The notes: generated by a model not told the origin, from the letters alone. Counted from the first letter of the stretch, positions 40,423-48,608 are shown. The stretch is 64,000 nucleotides of DNA from IMCC26256 sp046081705 (GCA_046081705.1 JBJTWK010000095.1:1-64000); one strand, 5' to 3'. Numbers and translations are program-made.

Positions 40423-40675
40423 TAGGATCCGGGGCGCTGCCGAGGGTCCGATGGCCCCGGCGAGCGGTCGACGAGACGAGCCGGTCCCCGAGGGCCGGCG
40501 ACGAGGGAGGTGACGCAGATGTGCTCCGGCGAACCCCCGAGTAGACGTCGCCGCGCCCTCCCCGGTCCCGCCGCCTCCTGATCCGGCGGACCGCCCTCGG
40601 GCGCGGTGTGCTCGCACCGCCCGCCGCGTCGACCCGGATCGGTCCCGGTCGACGCTCCAACGCCCGGGAGTCGAC
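40423..40675 (+). other. Structured 5' leader of the MgtE-like/NRAMP operon, with possible leader peptide
   Basis: TAGGAT (40423-40428) is a likely -10 box, giving a leader of about 240 nt. It contains a CCGGGGC/GCCCCGG stem (40429-40435 with 40454-40460), a CCGG-based hairpin (40481-40498), and GGCGACG (40497-40503) paired with CGTCGCC (40546-40552). The last stem encloses GGGAGG and an ATG at 40519 that opens a 20-codon frame starting MCSGEPPSRRRRALPGPAAS. A GCGGTG/CACCGC hairpin follows near 40600. A metal-sensing role is plausible from the downstream genes, but no known riboswitch class (M-box, yybP-ykoY) could be matched by eye. Confidence 0.4.
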
Positions 40676-42016
40676 ATGACCCGTCGCCCCTCCTTCCCCG
40701 CGTCGGCCGCCATCCGGCGGCGCCGGGAACGCCGAACCCAACGGCTCCTCGCCAATCGATCGATCGCCGACGCGCTCGTCTCCGTCGCCGGCCTCGTCGG
40801 CCGTGCCGTCTCCACGGGCGACGGGGCCGAGGTCGGGCGCATCGCGGACGTCGTCGTGCGGTGGCAGGACGAGCACTACCCCCCGGTGATCGGGCTGGTG
40901 GTCCGGGTCGGTCGTCGACGCGCCTACGTCCCGATCGCCAAGGTCGCCGAACTCTCCCACCGTGGCGCTCGCCTGACCGACGCCCGGCTCGACCTGCGCG
41001 ACTTCGATCGCCGGACCGCCGAAGTCTGCCTCAACGCGGACGTCATCGACCACCAACTCGTCGACATCGACGGGGTGCGCGTCGTGCGCGCCTCCGACCT
41101 GTACCTCGCGCACGTCAGCGAGGACGTCCGCCTGGTCGGGGTCGACGTCGGGTTCGTGACCCTGCTGCGCCGTCTTGGGCCGGCGACGCGTCGCACCCGT
41201 CCGACGCCCGAGCGGGTGATCGACTGGGCTTCGGTCCAGCCGTTCGCGGCCTCCGAGGGGTCGATGCGGTTGGCGACCCCGAACCAGGCGTTGCGACGGA
41301 TGCGCCCGGCCGATCTCGCGGACCTCCTCGAGGAACTCGGTCGGGACGAGCGGCAGGAGCTGCTCTCGGCCCTCGAGCCCGAGGCCGCCGCGGACGCACT
41401 CGAGGAGATGGAGCCGGACGAATTGCGGGATCTCCTCCGCGAGATGACCCCCGAGGCCGCGGCCGCGCTCATCGTCGAGATGGAACCGGACGAGGCGGTC
41501 GACGCCCTGCGCGAACTCGAGGACGCCGAGGTCGAGGCGCTGCTCGCCACCATGGACCGCGCGACGGCACTCCAGCTCGCGACCCTGCTCGGGTACGACG
41601 AGGAGTCGGCCGGTGGCGTGATGACGACCAACCTCATCCTCGTGGCCGCCGACCAGACGGTCGCCGAGGTCCGGCGCATCCTCCGTTCCGAGGCCGAGCA
41701 CCAGTCGGACGTCGACGCGGTCATCGTGGTCGACACCGACGGCCGCCTCGTGCACGACATCGGACTGTTCGAACTGCTCGTCGCGGCGAAGGACGACCTC
41801 GTCGGCGACCTCACGAACGGTCCCGACCCGGTCACCGTCCTCCCCGAGGCCTCGGTGGAGGACGTCGTGGCCCAGTTCATCGACTCGCGGGGCTCCTCGG
41901 TCCTCGTGGTGGACGAGGACGATCGACCGATCGGCCGCATCCTCGCCGACGACCTCGTCGACGCGCTCGTCCCGGAGCAGGGCAAGCTCCGGTTCCCGAG
42001 GTTCTTGGTCGGATGA
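40676..42016 (+). CDS. Soluble MgtE N-domain/CBS protein with PRC barrel
   Basis: A 446-residue cytoplasmic protein. The N-terminal part has a PRC-barrel-like region (GRAVSTGDGAEVGRIADVVV, YPPVIGLVVRVGRRRAYVPI). The middle is an MgtE N domain of helical repeats (LADLLEELGRDERQELLSAL, EPEAAADALEEMEPDELRDL and repeats), and the C-terminus is a pair of CBS domains (TTNLILVAADQTVAEVRRIL, VTVLPEASVEDVVAQFIDSR). No membrane domain follows, unlike the complete MgtE channel. The next gene, with a 4-nt overlap, encodes an NRAMP-type permease, so this protein is probably its magnesium-sensing regulatory partner. GGGAG precedes the ATG. Confidence 0.85.
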   Translation: MTRRPSFPASAAIRRRRERRTQRLLANRSIADALVSVAGLVGRAVSTGDGAEVGRIADVVVRWQDEHYPPVIGLVVRVGRRRAYVPIAKVAELSHRGARLTDARLDLRDFDRRTAEVCLNADVIDHQLVDIDGVRVVRASDLYLAHVSEDVRLVGVDVGFVTLLRRLGPATRRTRPTPERVIDWASVQPFAASEGSMRLATPNQALRRMRPADLADLLEELGRDERQELLSALEPEAAADALEEMEPDELRDLLREMTPEAAAALIVEMEPDEAVDALRELEDAEVEALLATMDRATALQLATLLGYDEESAGGVMTTNLILVAADQTVAEVRRILRSEAEHQSDVDAVIVVDTDGRLVHDIGLFELLVAAKDDLVGDLTNGPDPVTVLPEASVEDVVAQFIDSRGSSVLVVDEDDRPIGRILADDLVDALVPEQGKLRFPRFLVG

Positions 42017-43281
42017 CGACCCCGACCCCGACCGCGCCGCGCCGACTCCGGCGCTGGGTCCGACCGACGGCGATCCTCGCCATCCTCGGTCCGGGACTCA
42101 TCGCGGCGAACGCCGGGAACGACTCGGGCGGGATCGCGACCTACTCCTCGGCCGGTGCGCAGTTCGGGTACAAGCCGTTGTTCCTCGCGGTGCTCATCAC
42201 GCTCATGCTCATCGTGGTGCAGGAGATGGCGGCCCGGGTCGGGGTCTTCGGCGGTGAGGGCATCATGGCGCTCGTCCGCGAGCAGTTCTCGCTGCGGGTC
42301 GGCGCATTCGCCGTCCTGTGCCTCCTCGTCGCGAACCTCGGGCTCGTCGTCTCGGAGTTCGCCGGGATCGGTGCGGCGCTCGAGCTCTTCGGGGTGAGTC
42401 GGTACATCGCCGTCCCGGTGTCGGCGGTCGTGCTCATCGCAGTGGTCGTGTTCGGTTCCTACCGGTGGGCCGAGCGCATCTTCCTGACGCTCGCGCTCGC
42501 CTTCCTCGCATACCCGATCGCCATGGTCCTCGCGCAGCCCGACTGGAAGGCCGTGGCGGTGAACGCCGCGATCCCCCACTTCGTCGGCTCGAAGGCGTTC
42601 CTGCTCATGGCCGTGGCGCTCGTCGGCACCACCATCACGCCGTACATGCAGCTGTACCAGTCGGCCGCGGTCGCCGACCGCGGTGCGGACCCCGACGAGT
42701 ACCCACGGGTGCGCACCGACGCGGTGGGCGGGGCCATCATCGCCGGCGGCATCTTCATCTGCATCCTCATCGCCACGGCGGCCACCATCGGCGGGACGGG
42801 ACCGCTCGACTCGGCGGCGCAGGCCGCGCGCGCGCTCGAACCGGTCGCGGGTTCGGGGGCCCAGACCCTGTTCGGGATCGGCCTGCTCGGCGCGTCGGCC
42901 CTCGCGGCGGCCGTCGTGCCGTTGTCGACGTCCTACGGGATCGCCGAGGCGATCGGGGCCGAGCGGTCGGTGTCCCGCCGGTTCTCCGAGGCCCCGTTCT
43001 TCCTCGGGTTCTTCGCGGCACAGGTGATCGTCGGCGCCGCGGTGGCGCTCGTGCCGGTGAACCTGTTCTCGCTGCTCATCGGCATGCAGATCCTCAACGG
43101 TCTCGTCACGCCGATCATCCTCGGGTTCCTGTACGTGCTCTCGAACCGGCGCGCCGTGGTCGGTCCCGCCGTGAGCAGCCCCCGGAACCGTGCCGCGGCC
43201 CTCCTGTGCGTCGTCACCGCGTCGGTCCTCGCCCTCGTGGTGGTCGGGGTGACCGTGGGCGGCTGGCTGGGCCTCGTCTGA
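42013..43281 (+). CDS. NRAMP-related divalent metal transporter, NRMT-like
   Basis: A 422-residue permease with about 11 hydrophobic helices. In the first helix the NRAMP signature DPGN reads DSGG (D37 kept, N lost) within GPGLIAANAGNDSGGIATYS. In helix 6 the motif MPHN reads TPYM (T209-P210) in VGTTITPYMQLYQSA, so the sulfur ligand for soft metals is replaced by threonine. From memory, a methionine-to-threonine change of this kind was described for NRAMP-related magnesium transporters. With an MgtE-N partner, magnesium (or manganese) is more likely than iron. The stop is 6 nt from the convergent protease gene. Confidence 0.85.
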   Translation: MTTPTPTAPRRLRRWVRPTAILAILGPGLIAANAGNDSGGIATYSSAGAQFGYKPLFLAVLITLMLIVVQEMAARVGVFGGEGIMALVREQFSLRVGAFAVLCLLVANLGLVVSEFAGIGAALELFGVSRYIAVPVSAVVLIAVVVFGSYRWAERIFLTLALAFLAYPIAMVLAQPDWKAVAVNAAIPHFVGSKAFLLMAVALVGTTITPYMQLYQSAAVADRGADPDEYPRVRTDAVGGAIIAGGIFICILIATAATIGGTGPLDSAAQAARALEPVAGSGAQTLFGIGLLGASALAAAVVPLSTSYGIAEAIGAERSVSRRFSEAPFFLGFFAAQVIVGAAVALVPVNLFSLLIGMQILNGLVTPIILGFLYVLSNRRAVVGPAVSSPRNRAAALLCVVTASVLALVVVGVTVGGWLGLV

Positions 43282-43287
43282 CCCGGT

Positions 43288-44451
43288 TCAGCGCACCGCG
43301 CAGTCACCGGTCGGCACCGGGAGTGCGCCCGCCCGACGCACGACCGGGGTGAACTCGGCGTCGGTCAGTGCGTAGGCGGTGGTGGCGGTATCGGGGTCGA
43401 TCGCGAACGCGAGGCCGACGAGGCGCCCGTCCGTGCTCACGAGTCCGGCGCCGGAGTCCCCCGGTTCGAGCGCTGCGGCCAGTACGAACACGTCGCGCCG
43501 GGTGTCGCGCCGGTCGTAGATGTCGCGCCCGGTCGCGGTGATGCGCTCGGCGATGCGCGCGTCCTCGATCCGGAGCGGACCACCCCGGGGGTGCCCCGGG
43601 ATGCCGACGAGGTCGCCGACCGACGCCGAGCCGGTGCGCAGGAAGGGCAGGCCCAGACCCGGCGCCCGGAGCACGGCGACGTCCCGGGCGGGGTCGAACG
43701 CGACCACGGTCGCCAGCAGGCTCGAACCGTCGGGCCGGATGACCGCCGTGCGTTCCTCCCCCGCCACCACGTGGGCCGCGGTGAGGACCAGGTCGGCGCC
43801 GATCGCCACGCCGGTGCCGTCCTGGAGCAGCGAGCACGCGCGCCCCTCGATGCGCACCGTGGAACCGGCCGCTCGTGCCGCGACGGCCGGGCCGAGGACC
43901 CGGGTCGTGGGCGGGGTCCCGACCTCGCTCGAGGGGACGACGGGGGTGCCGGGCCCGGGGCGGCCCGCAGCGAGGGTGCGGACCGACTCGACGACCGGTC
44001 CGGGCAGGGCGGGCCCGTGCCGATCGAGCAGCCGGGCGATCGACGACGTACGGGTGAGTTCATCCGGCCAGCCGCTCGATGCGGCGGCGAGCGGCAGGAG
44101 GATCCACGCCGCGGCGGCGACGACGACCGCGCCGATCGCCGAGCCGAGCACGCGGTCGACGCGTCCGGGTCGGCGCTCGCGCCGTCCGACACCCAACGCG
44201 GAGCCGGCGAGTCCGCCCGCAAGCGCGCCCAGGCCCGCCGCACCGAGGACGGTGGCGACCGGACCGAGGAGGGTGCCGCCGTCGGATCCCCCGACGACCC
44301 GGTCGGCGACCGTCGGGAGGAGGGCGACGCCGAGCGCGGCCCCGAGCGCGAGTCCGATCCAGACCGCGAGTGATCGCAGGAACCCGACCGCGGCGCCCAC
44401 GATCGACGCCAGCGTTGCGAGCGCGAGGACCGTGAGGTCGAGCGGGTTCAC
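43288..44451 (-). CDS. marP: MarP-like membrane serine protease with CvpA-like domain
   Basis: A 387-residue protein. The N-terminal third is a CvpA-like membrane region with four helices (DLTVLALATLASIVGAAVGF to SAIGAVVVAAAAWILLPLAA). The C-terminal part is a trypsin-like protease: H in TAAHVVAG, D in FDPARDVAVLRA and S in EPGDSGAGLVS. The arrangement is that of mycobacterial MarP (Rv3671c), which protects against acid and oxidative stress in the periplasm. GTG at 44451 overlaps the trmI stop. Two cysteines (RACSLLQDG and GDCAVR) may form a disulfide. Confidence 0.88.
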   Translation of the reverse strand: MNPLDLTVLALATLASIVGAAVGFLRSLAVWIGLALGAALGVALLPTVADRVVGGSDGGTLLGPVATVLGAAGLGALAGGLAGSALGVGRRERRPGRVDRVLGSAIGAVVVAAAAWILLPLAAASSGWPDELTRTSSIARLLDRHGPALPGPVVESVRTLAAGRPGPGTPVVPSSEVGTPPTTRVLGPAVAARAAGSTVRIEGRACSLLQDGTGVAIGADLVLTAAHVVAGEERTAVIRPDGSSLLATVVAFDPARDVAVLRAPGLGLPFLRTGSASVGDLVGIPGHPRGGPLRIEDARIAERITATGRDIYDRRDTRRDVFVLAAALEPGDSGAGLVSTDGRLVGLAFAIDPDTATTAYALTDAEFTPVVRRAGALPVPTGDCAVR

Positions 44452-45230
44452 CCTTCCGGGACGAGCAACCGGGCGTGGGTCAGGAACCCGGTGTGGGCGA
44501 CCATCCGGTGGTCCGGCCGGATCGACTGCCCCTCGACGTGCCAGGTTCGCTGCAGCACCTCGAGCGACTCCGCCATCCCGAAGGACGACGCGGCGAGCGC
44601 CTCGCGCAGCAGGCCGACCTGCCCGATGGTCGGGAGGTACGACAGGAGGATCCCGCCGGGCCGCAGGGCCCTCGCTGCGTGCTCGACCACCCGCCACGGC
44701 TCCGGGAGGTCGAGCACGATGCGATCGAGGTCCGTCGCGTCGATGCCGTCGTAGATGTCGCGCACCTCGATCGAGCACGGAGCGTCCGGCCCGAGGAACC
44801 CCTCGATGTTGCGGCGGGCGCGATCGGCGAAGTCCTCCCGCAGTTCGTACCCGAGCACGTGACCGGTGGGACCGACCGCCCGTAGCAGGGTCATCGTGAG
44901 GGCCCCGGACCCGACGCCGGACTCGAGGATCCGGGCTCCCGGGAAGATGTCGCCGAGCATGATGATCGGCCCGAGGTCCTTCGGGTAGATGACCTGCGCG
45001 CCGCGCGGCATCTTGAGGACGTACTCGGCGAGGGTCGGACGCAGGGCGGTGAGGCGGGCGTTGCGCGTCGTGCGCACGGTGACCCCCTCCTCCTGGCCGA
45101 GCAGGGCGCGGTGCGCCAGGACGCCCGTGTGGCTGTGGAACTCGCCGTCCTCGGAGAGCGTGATGAGGTGGCGCCGGCGCTTGGAGTCCTCCAGGAGCAC
45201 CATGTCCCCGACGGTGAACGGACGACCCAT
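44448..45230 (-). CDS. trmI: tRNA (adenine-N1-)-methyltransferase, m1A58
   Basis: A 260-residue Rossmann methyltransferase of the TrmI/Rv2118c family that makes m1A at tRNA position 58 in the T loop. Motifs: FTVGDMVLLEDSKRRRHLIT at the N-terminus, ARILESGVGSGALTMTLLRA for SAM binding and DRIVLDLPEPWRVVEHAARA for the catalytic DLP. Close position to arc and dop is also seen in mycobacteria. It overlaps marP by GTGA. A tRNA thiolation gene follows upstream, so both T-loop modifications are co-encoded. Confidence 0.94.
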   Translation of the reverse strand: MGRPFTVGDMVLLEDSKRRRHLITLSEDGEFHSHTGVLAHRALLGQEEGVTVRTTRNARLTALRPTLAEYVLKMPRGAQVIYPKDLGPIIMLGDIFPGARILESGVGSGALTMTLLRAVGPTGHVLGYELREDFADRARRNIEGFLGPDAPCSIEVRDIYDGIDATDLDRIVLDLPEPWRVVEHAARALRPGGILLSYLPTIGQVGLLREALAASSFGMAESLEVLQRTWHVEGQSIRPDHRMVAHTGFLTHARLLVPEG

Positions 45231-45237
45231 GGCGTGC

Positions 45238-46170
45238 TCAGTCCCTCCTGCCGATGGTGACCGGCGTGTCCCCGACGACGCGGGCCCGCAGCGCGCAGAA
45301 GGCGCAACGCTCACCGGTGGTCGGGCTGCCGCACTCGACGCAGGCCTGCAGCGTGCCCTGCTCGTCGCCCGCCGCATCCCGGAAGAACTCGTGGCCGCGG
45401 TTGAAGAACGACGAGAGGAACGCGGCCTTGGCTCCGGGCGATCGCTCCTCGAGGCCGTTGAGGACCTCCTTGTAGCCGAGGTGGCGGTTGCCCTCGGCCA
45501 TCGGGCACTCGTCGATCTGGTACTCGATGTCGAGCAGGACGCAGTACGCCGCCATCTCCCGCTCGCCGAGCTTCACGAGCGGCTTGACCTTGCGGGCGAA
45601 TCCCTCGGTCGCCGGCAGCACCGGGTACTGGCGGCCCAGGTACCCGGGTTCCCAGTGCAGCACGTTCCCGAGGAGCACCGCCGCCTCGTCGTCGAGGTTG
45701 TGCCCGGTGGCGACCACGTCGTAGCCGCCGTCGAGCGCGGCCCGGTTGAACAGGTGTCGCTTCGACAGTCCGCACGCCCCGCACGGCGCGCGACGGGTGC
45801 GCAGGGCCGCGGTCTCCACGTCGTAGCCGTGGTCGTCCGGCAGCGACACGACCTGCAACGCGAACCCGTGGGCCGCCGCGAACGCCCGGGTCCTCGCCTC
45901 GGACTCGTCCGAGTACTCGCCGATCCCGAGCCCGATGTAGAGGCCGTCGGCCGTGTGGCCGAGCTCGCCGAGGATGTGCCAGAGCGCGAGCGAGTCCTTG
46001 CCGCCGGAGACCGCCACGAGGATCCGGTCGTCGGGCCCGAACATCGAGAACTCGCTGATCGTCCGGCGCACCTGTTCCCGGCAGTGATGGAGGAAACAGT
46101 CCCGGCAGAACGCCGCGTTGTGCCGGCGGACGTCGATGACCGCCGGGGCCTTGCACCGGCGACACTTCAC
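45238..46170 (-). CDS. ttuA: tRNA 2-thiolation enzyme, TtuA/TtcA/Ncs6 family
   Basis: A 310-residue PP-loop enzyme. Zinc fingers lie at both ends (CRRCKAPAVIDVRRHN, then CRDC; and CVECGSPTTGERCAFC). The ATP motif is VAVSGGKDSLALWH. The iron-sulfur cysteines are CGAC (RRAPCGACGLSKRHLFNRA) and a third in IDECPMAEG, as in [4Fe-4S] TtuA. This enzyme thiolates U54 in the T loop in thermophiles, using sulfur from the TtuB carrier, which is the next gene upstream and overlaps by GTGA. A mesophilic function in U34 thiolation is the alternative. Confidence 0.85.
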   Translation of the reverse strand: MKCRRCKAPAVIDVRRHNAAFCRDCFLHHCREQVRRTISEFSMFGPDDRILVAVSGGKDSLALWHILGELGHTADGLYIGLGIGEYSDESEARTRAFAAAHGFALQVVSLPDDHGYDVETAALRTRRAPCGACGLSKRHLFNRAALDGGYDVVATGHNLDDEAAVLLGNVLHWEPGYLGRQYPVLPATEGFARKVKPLVKLGEREMAAYCVLLDIEYQIDECPMAEGNRHLGYKEVLNGLEERSPGAKAAFLSSFFNRGHEFFRDAAGDEQGTLQACVECGSPTTGERCAFCALRARVVGDTPVTIGRRD

Positions 46171-46367
46171 GCCGCACCGCCCGAGATGACCGGTCGCAGT
46201 TCGATCTCGTCGTCGTCGGAGAGGCGGGTGTCGCGCGGCACGAGCGTGCCGTTGCAGATGATGAGCACCGTCTCGGGGTTGATCTCGAGCCGCCGCAGGA
46301 GCACGTCGGCGACCATGGGACCCTCGATCTCGAGTTCGCGCACGGGATTGCGGAGGAGGACCTTCAT
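46167..46367 (-). CDS. ttuB: TtuB/ThiS-like ubiquitin-fold sulfur carrier ending GGAA
   Basis: A 66-residue beta-grasp protein with MKVLLRNPVRELEIEGPMVA, NPETVLIICNGTLVPRDTRL and DDDEIELRPVISGGAA. The carriers of this family end in Gly-Gly, which is thiocarboxylated. Here two alanines follow (G63-G64-A65-A66), so proteolytic trimming or a different activation would be needed. The pairing with ttuA suggests a sulfur donor for tRNA thiolation. TtuB can also be conjugated to proteins in Thermus. It is leaderless: TACCCT ends 8 nt before its ATG. Confidence 0.8.
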   Translation of the reverse strand: MKVLLRNPVRELEIEGPMVADVLLRRLEINPETVLIICNGTLVPRDTRLSDDDEIELRPVISGGAA

Positions 46368-46375
46368 CGGGATGC

Positions 46376-46381
46376 AGGGTA
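46376..46381 (-). promoter_or_regulatory. -10 box TACCCT, leaderless promoter of the ttuB-ttuA-trmI-marP unit
   Basis: On the minus strand TACCCT ends 8 nt before the ATG at 46367. The four genes downstream are spaced by -4 to +7 nt, so they form one unit. Confidence 0.5.
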
Positions 46382-46419
46382 CCGGTCGCCGGGGTGCGAC
46401 CGGGTCCGGGACCGGATGG

Positions 46420-46620
46420 TCAGCCGCCGCGACGGACGCCGACGATCTCGTAGCGCGCGCCCGGCTCGACCTTGAACCGCAGGAGCACGCGGTTGCGGGA
46501 GCGGAGCCGGCGCCGGGCGAAGCGCAGGATGAGGAACGAGGCCATGAGTCCGTTCGCCCGCGAGTGGCGGCGCAGGCCGTAGCCGATCGCCGTACGCGAG
46601 ATGCTGCGGGCGAAGCTCAT
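46420..46620 (-). CDS. Small basic protein, 66 aa, unknown
   Basis: A 66-residue, arginine-rich protein (MSFARSISRTAIGYGLRRHS, LRFARRRLRSRNRVLLRFKV). A short hydrophobic stretch (GLMASFLILRF) could be a membrane contact. Its ATG overlaps the stop of the 69-aa gene (ATGA). No family recognised. It could be a membrane-surface helper of the neighbouring holin-like proteins. Confidence 0.55.
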   Translation of the reverse strand: MSFARSISRTAIGYGLRRHSRANGLMASFLILRFARRRLRSRNRVLLRFKVEPGARYEIVGVRRGG

Positions 46621-46826
46621 ACCCGGCGGATCTCGACCACGGTCGCGAGGCGCCTGCCGCGCCAGCGGCCGATGAGGAAGATGCCGACGACGACGACCGT
46701 GCCGACGATGACCGCGGTGGCCACGGCGTTGCGCTTCTGGCCGTCGACCTCGCCGGCGACCGTGTCGTTGATCTCGTCGAACTTCGCGCGGAGGTCCTCC
46801 GGCGTGATGCGTCGCTGCTCGGCCAT
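46617..46826 (-). CDS. Small single-pass membrane protein, 69 aa
   Basis: A 69-residue protein with a soluble helix (RITPEDLRAKFDEINDTVAG) followed by one transmembrane helix (VATAVIVGTVVVVGIFLIGR) and a basic end. The shape resembles DUF3618-like proteins that accompany holin-like genes. It overlaps the genes on both sides by 4 bases or less. Confidence 0.65.
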   Translation of the reverse strand: MAEQRRITPEDLRAKFDEINDTVAGEVDGQKRNAVATAVIVGTVVVVGIFLIGRWRGRRLATVVEIRRV

Positions 46827-47146
46827 CAGACCCTGCGCTCCTTGCGTCGCGTCGTGACCTTCCACGTGACGAACCCGCTGGCGCCGAGGAGGATCACGAC
46901 GATGAAGTACGGCGCCCACGACCAGTTGCCGTCGAACACCCCGCCCGCCTGCTCCTGGAGCAGCCGCAGCACGCCGACGGCCCCGCAGGCGACCCCGATG
47001 CCGATCAGCAGCCACGCGACGACCCCGAAGGCAACGTACCCGGCGAGCGCCTTGAGCTCGTCGGTGGTCTCCTGCTTGAAGTACGCGAGGACGAGGTCCT
47101 TGAGTTCCTGACCCTGCTGGGCGAGCGGCTTCGGTCGGGCGTTCAC
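46826..47146 (-). CDS. Holin-like (phage holin superfamily III type) membrane protein
   Basis: A 106-residue protein with a cytosolic N-terminus (AQQGQELKDLVLAYFKQETT), then two hydrophobic helices (YVAFGVVAWLLIGIGVACGA and WAPYFIVVILLGASGFVTWK). This is the shape of actinobacterial holin-superfamily proteins encoded in chromosomes without prophage. It is a stand-alone housekeeping-type unit with the two small genes downstream. The GTG at 47146 lies 50 nt from dacB. The role, perhaps in envelope homeostasis, is not shown. Confidence 0.65.
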   Translation of the reverse strand: MNARPKPLAQQGQELKDLVLAYFKQETTDELKALAGYVAFGVVAWLLIGIGVACGAVGVLRLLQEQAGGVFDGNWSWAPYFIVVILLGASGFVTWKVTTRRKERRV

Positions 47147-47195
47147 AGGGGCGGAGTCTCGCCGCGACCGGGCGATCGGGGCAAACGCACGCGCC

Positions 47196-48608
47196 TCATC
47201 CACCCGCCCGGGTGGGGTCCGGCGCCGGGATCGACGCCGCACCGTCGGTCACGTCCGGGTACGCGGCGATCGCCGTGACCATCGCCTCCCGCAACGCCTT
47301 CGCCCGGTCCTCGCCGAACGCGCCGTTCACGAGGAGCGCGAACCGCAGCGGCCGTCGGACCGTGCTCGTGCCGGCGAGACCCGACACGCCGTCGAGTGTC
47401 CCGGTCTTGGCGACGATCCGGCCGGCGAGCGCGGTGCCCTCGAGCCGATCCTCGAGCGTCCCGCGGGTGCCGGCCACCGCGAGCCCGTCCCGCAGCACCC
47501 GCAACCGCTCGGTGTCGCCGAGCCGGACCGCGCCGTCGATCGTTGCGCAGGACGCCCGGTTGTCCCGCGACAGGCCGGACCCGTCGACCATCACGAGGCC
47601 CGCCGTGGGGACCCCGAGCCGACGCAGCCGGTTCCGGACCACCGCCGCGCCGTCCGTACTCGTGCCCGGGCGTCCGGCGTGCACCGCGACGGCCTTGAGC
47701 AGCACCTCCGCGCCGTGGTTGTTGCTGGCGCTCAGCACGGACCCCGCGATCGCAGTGACCGGCGGCGATGAGACCCGGGCGATGGTCGTGGCGTCGACCG
47801 GGGCCGGTCCAGGGCGGACCGCACCCACGCGGACGCCTCGTTCCTCGAGGAGGGTCGCGAGGGCCTCTCCGGTCGCGAGGGCCGGGTCGTCGACGACCGT
47901 GGTGCGGGTGGTCGGGTCGCGGTACCCCTCGTCGACGGCGAGCGCGCCCACCGGCCCGACGGTGCCGCCGCGTCGGTAGGAGTCCGGCCATGACGGGTGG
48001 TACCGGACCGCGTCGAACCGCGAGTCGTCGACGGTGATGCCGTCGGGCAGGTTCCGCACGCCGGCGGCGACGATGCGGTCGGCGAGGACCGCGAGCTCGG
48101 TGCTCGGTCCGTCGCGCCGTTCCGGGTCGGCCGCGATCGCCGCGACGCCCGCCGGGGTGCGCAGGACCGGGTCCCCACCGCCGACGAGCGCGATGGTCCT
48201 CGCGGCGGCGGGTGCGGCCTCGGCGACCGCCCGGGTCGTGAAGCGCGCCTGCGGCCCGAGGAGGTCGACCGCCGCGGCGACGGTGAGCAGCTTGAGCGTG
48301 CTCGCCGGGACGAGGGGATCGCTCGCGCGGGTCGCGACGACCACGGTGCCCGCGTCGTCGACGATCGTGCAGGCCGCGAGCCCTCCGTCGATGGCTTCGA
48401 GCCGTCGGGCCAGGCGCTCCGCGCCGATCGCGTCGGCGACGGGCCCCGGCGCCCGTCGGGCCGAGATGAGCGGGGTCGCGAGCCGTGGGCGCGCGTCGAC
48501 GGGTGCGGTACCCCCGTCCGGGCGCAGGGCCACCACGACCGCCGCCGCGCCGAGGCCGGCGAGGATCGCCGCCGTGGCGCGCTGGCGCCGCCGGTGGCGG
48601 TGCTTCAC
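47196..48608 (-). CDS. dacB: D-alanyl-D-alanine carboxypeptidase/endopeptidase, PBP4 type
   Basis: A 470-residue penicillin-binding protein of the DacB (peptidase S13) family that trims peptidoglycan. A basic leader and hydrophobic signal (RATAAILAGLGAAAVVVAL) export it. The active site motifs are SxxK in PASTLKLLTV, SxN in SASNNHGAE and KTG in VAKTGTLDGVSG. A large insert between the first and second motif is typical of S13. GTG at 48608 overlaps the ligase gene (GTGA). Confidence 0.93.
   Translation of the reverse strand: MKHRHRRRQRATAAILAGLGAAAVVVALRPDGGTAPVDARPRLATPLISARRAPGPVADAIGAERLARRLEAIDGGLAACTIVDDAGTVVVATRASDPLVPASTLKLLTVAAAVDLLGPQARFTTRAVAEAAPAAARTIALVGGGDPVLRTPAGVAAIAADPERRDGPSTELAVLADRIVAAGVRNLPDGITVDDSRFDAVRYHPSWPDSYRRGGTVGPVGALAVDEGYRDPTTRTTVVDDPALATGEALATLLEERGVRVGAVRPGPAPVDATTIARVSSPPVTAIAGSVLSASNNHGAEVLLKAVAVHAGRPGTSTDGAAVVRNRLRRLGVPTAGLVMVDGSGLSRDNRASCATIDGAVRLGDTERLRVLRDGLAVAGTRGTLEDRLEGTALAGRIVAKTGTLDGVSGLAGTSTVRRPLRFALLVNGAFGEDRAKALREAMVTAIAAYPDVTDGAASIPAPDPTRAGG

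Noticed and set aside
40423..40675. M-box or yybP-ykoY riboswitch before the MgtE-like gene
   Set aside because: The conserved TAGGTGAGGCTCC start of the M-box and the yybP-ykoY core were not found; I report only an unassigned structured leader.
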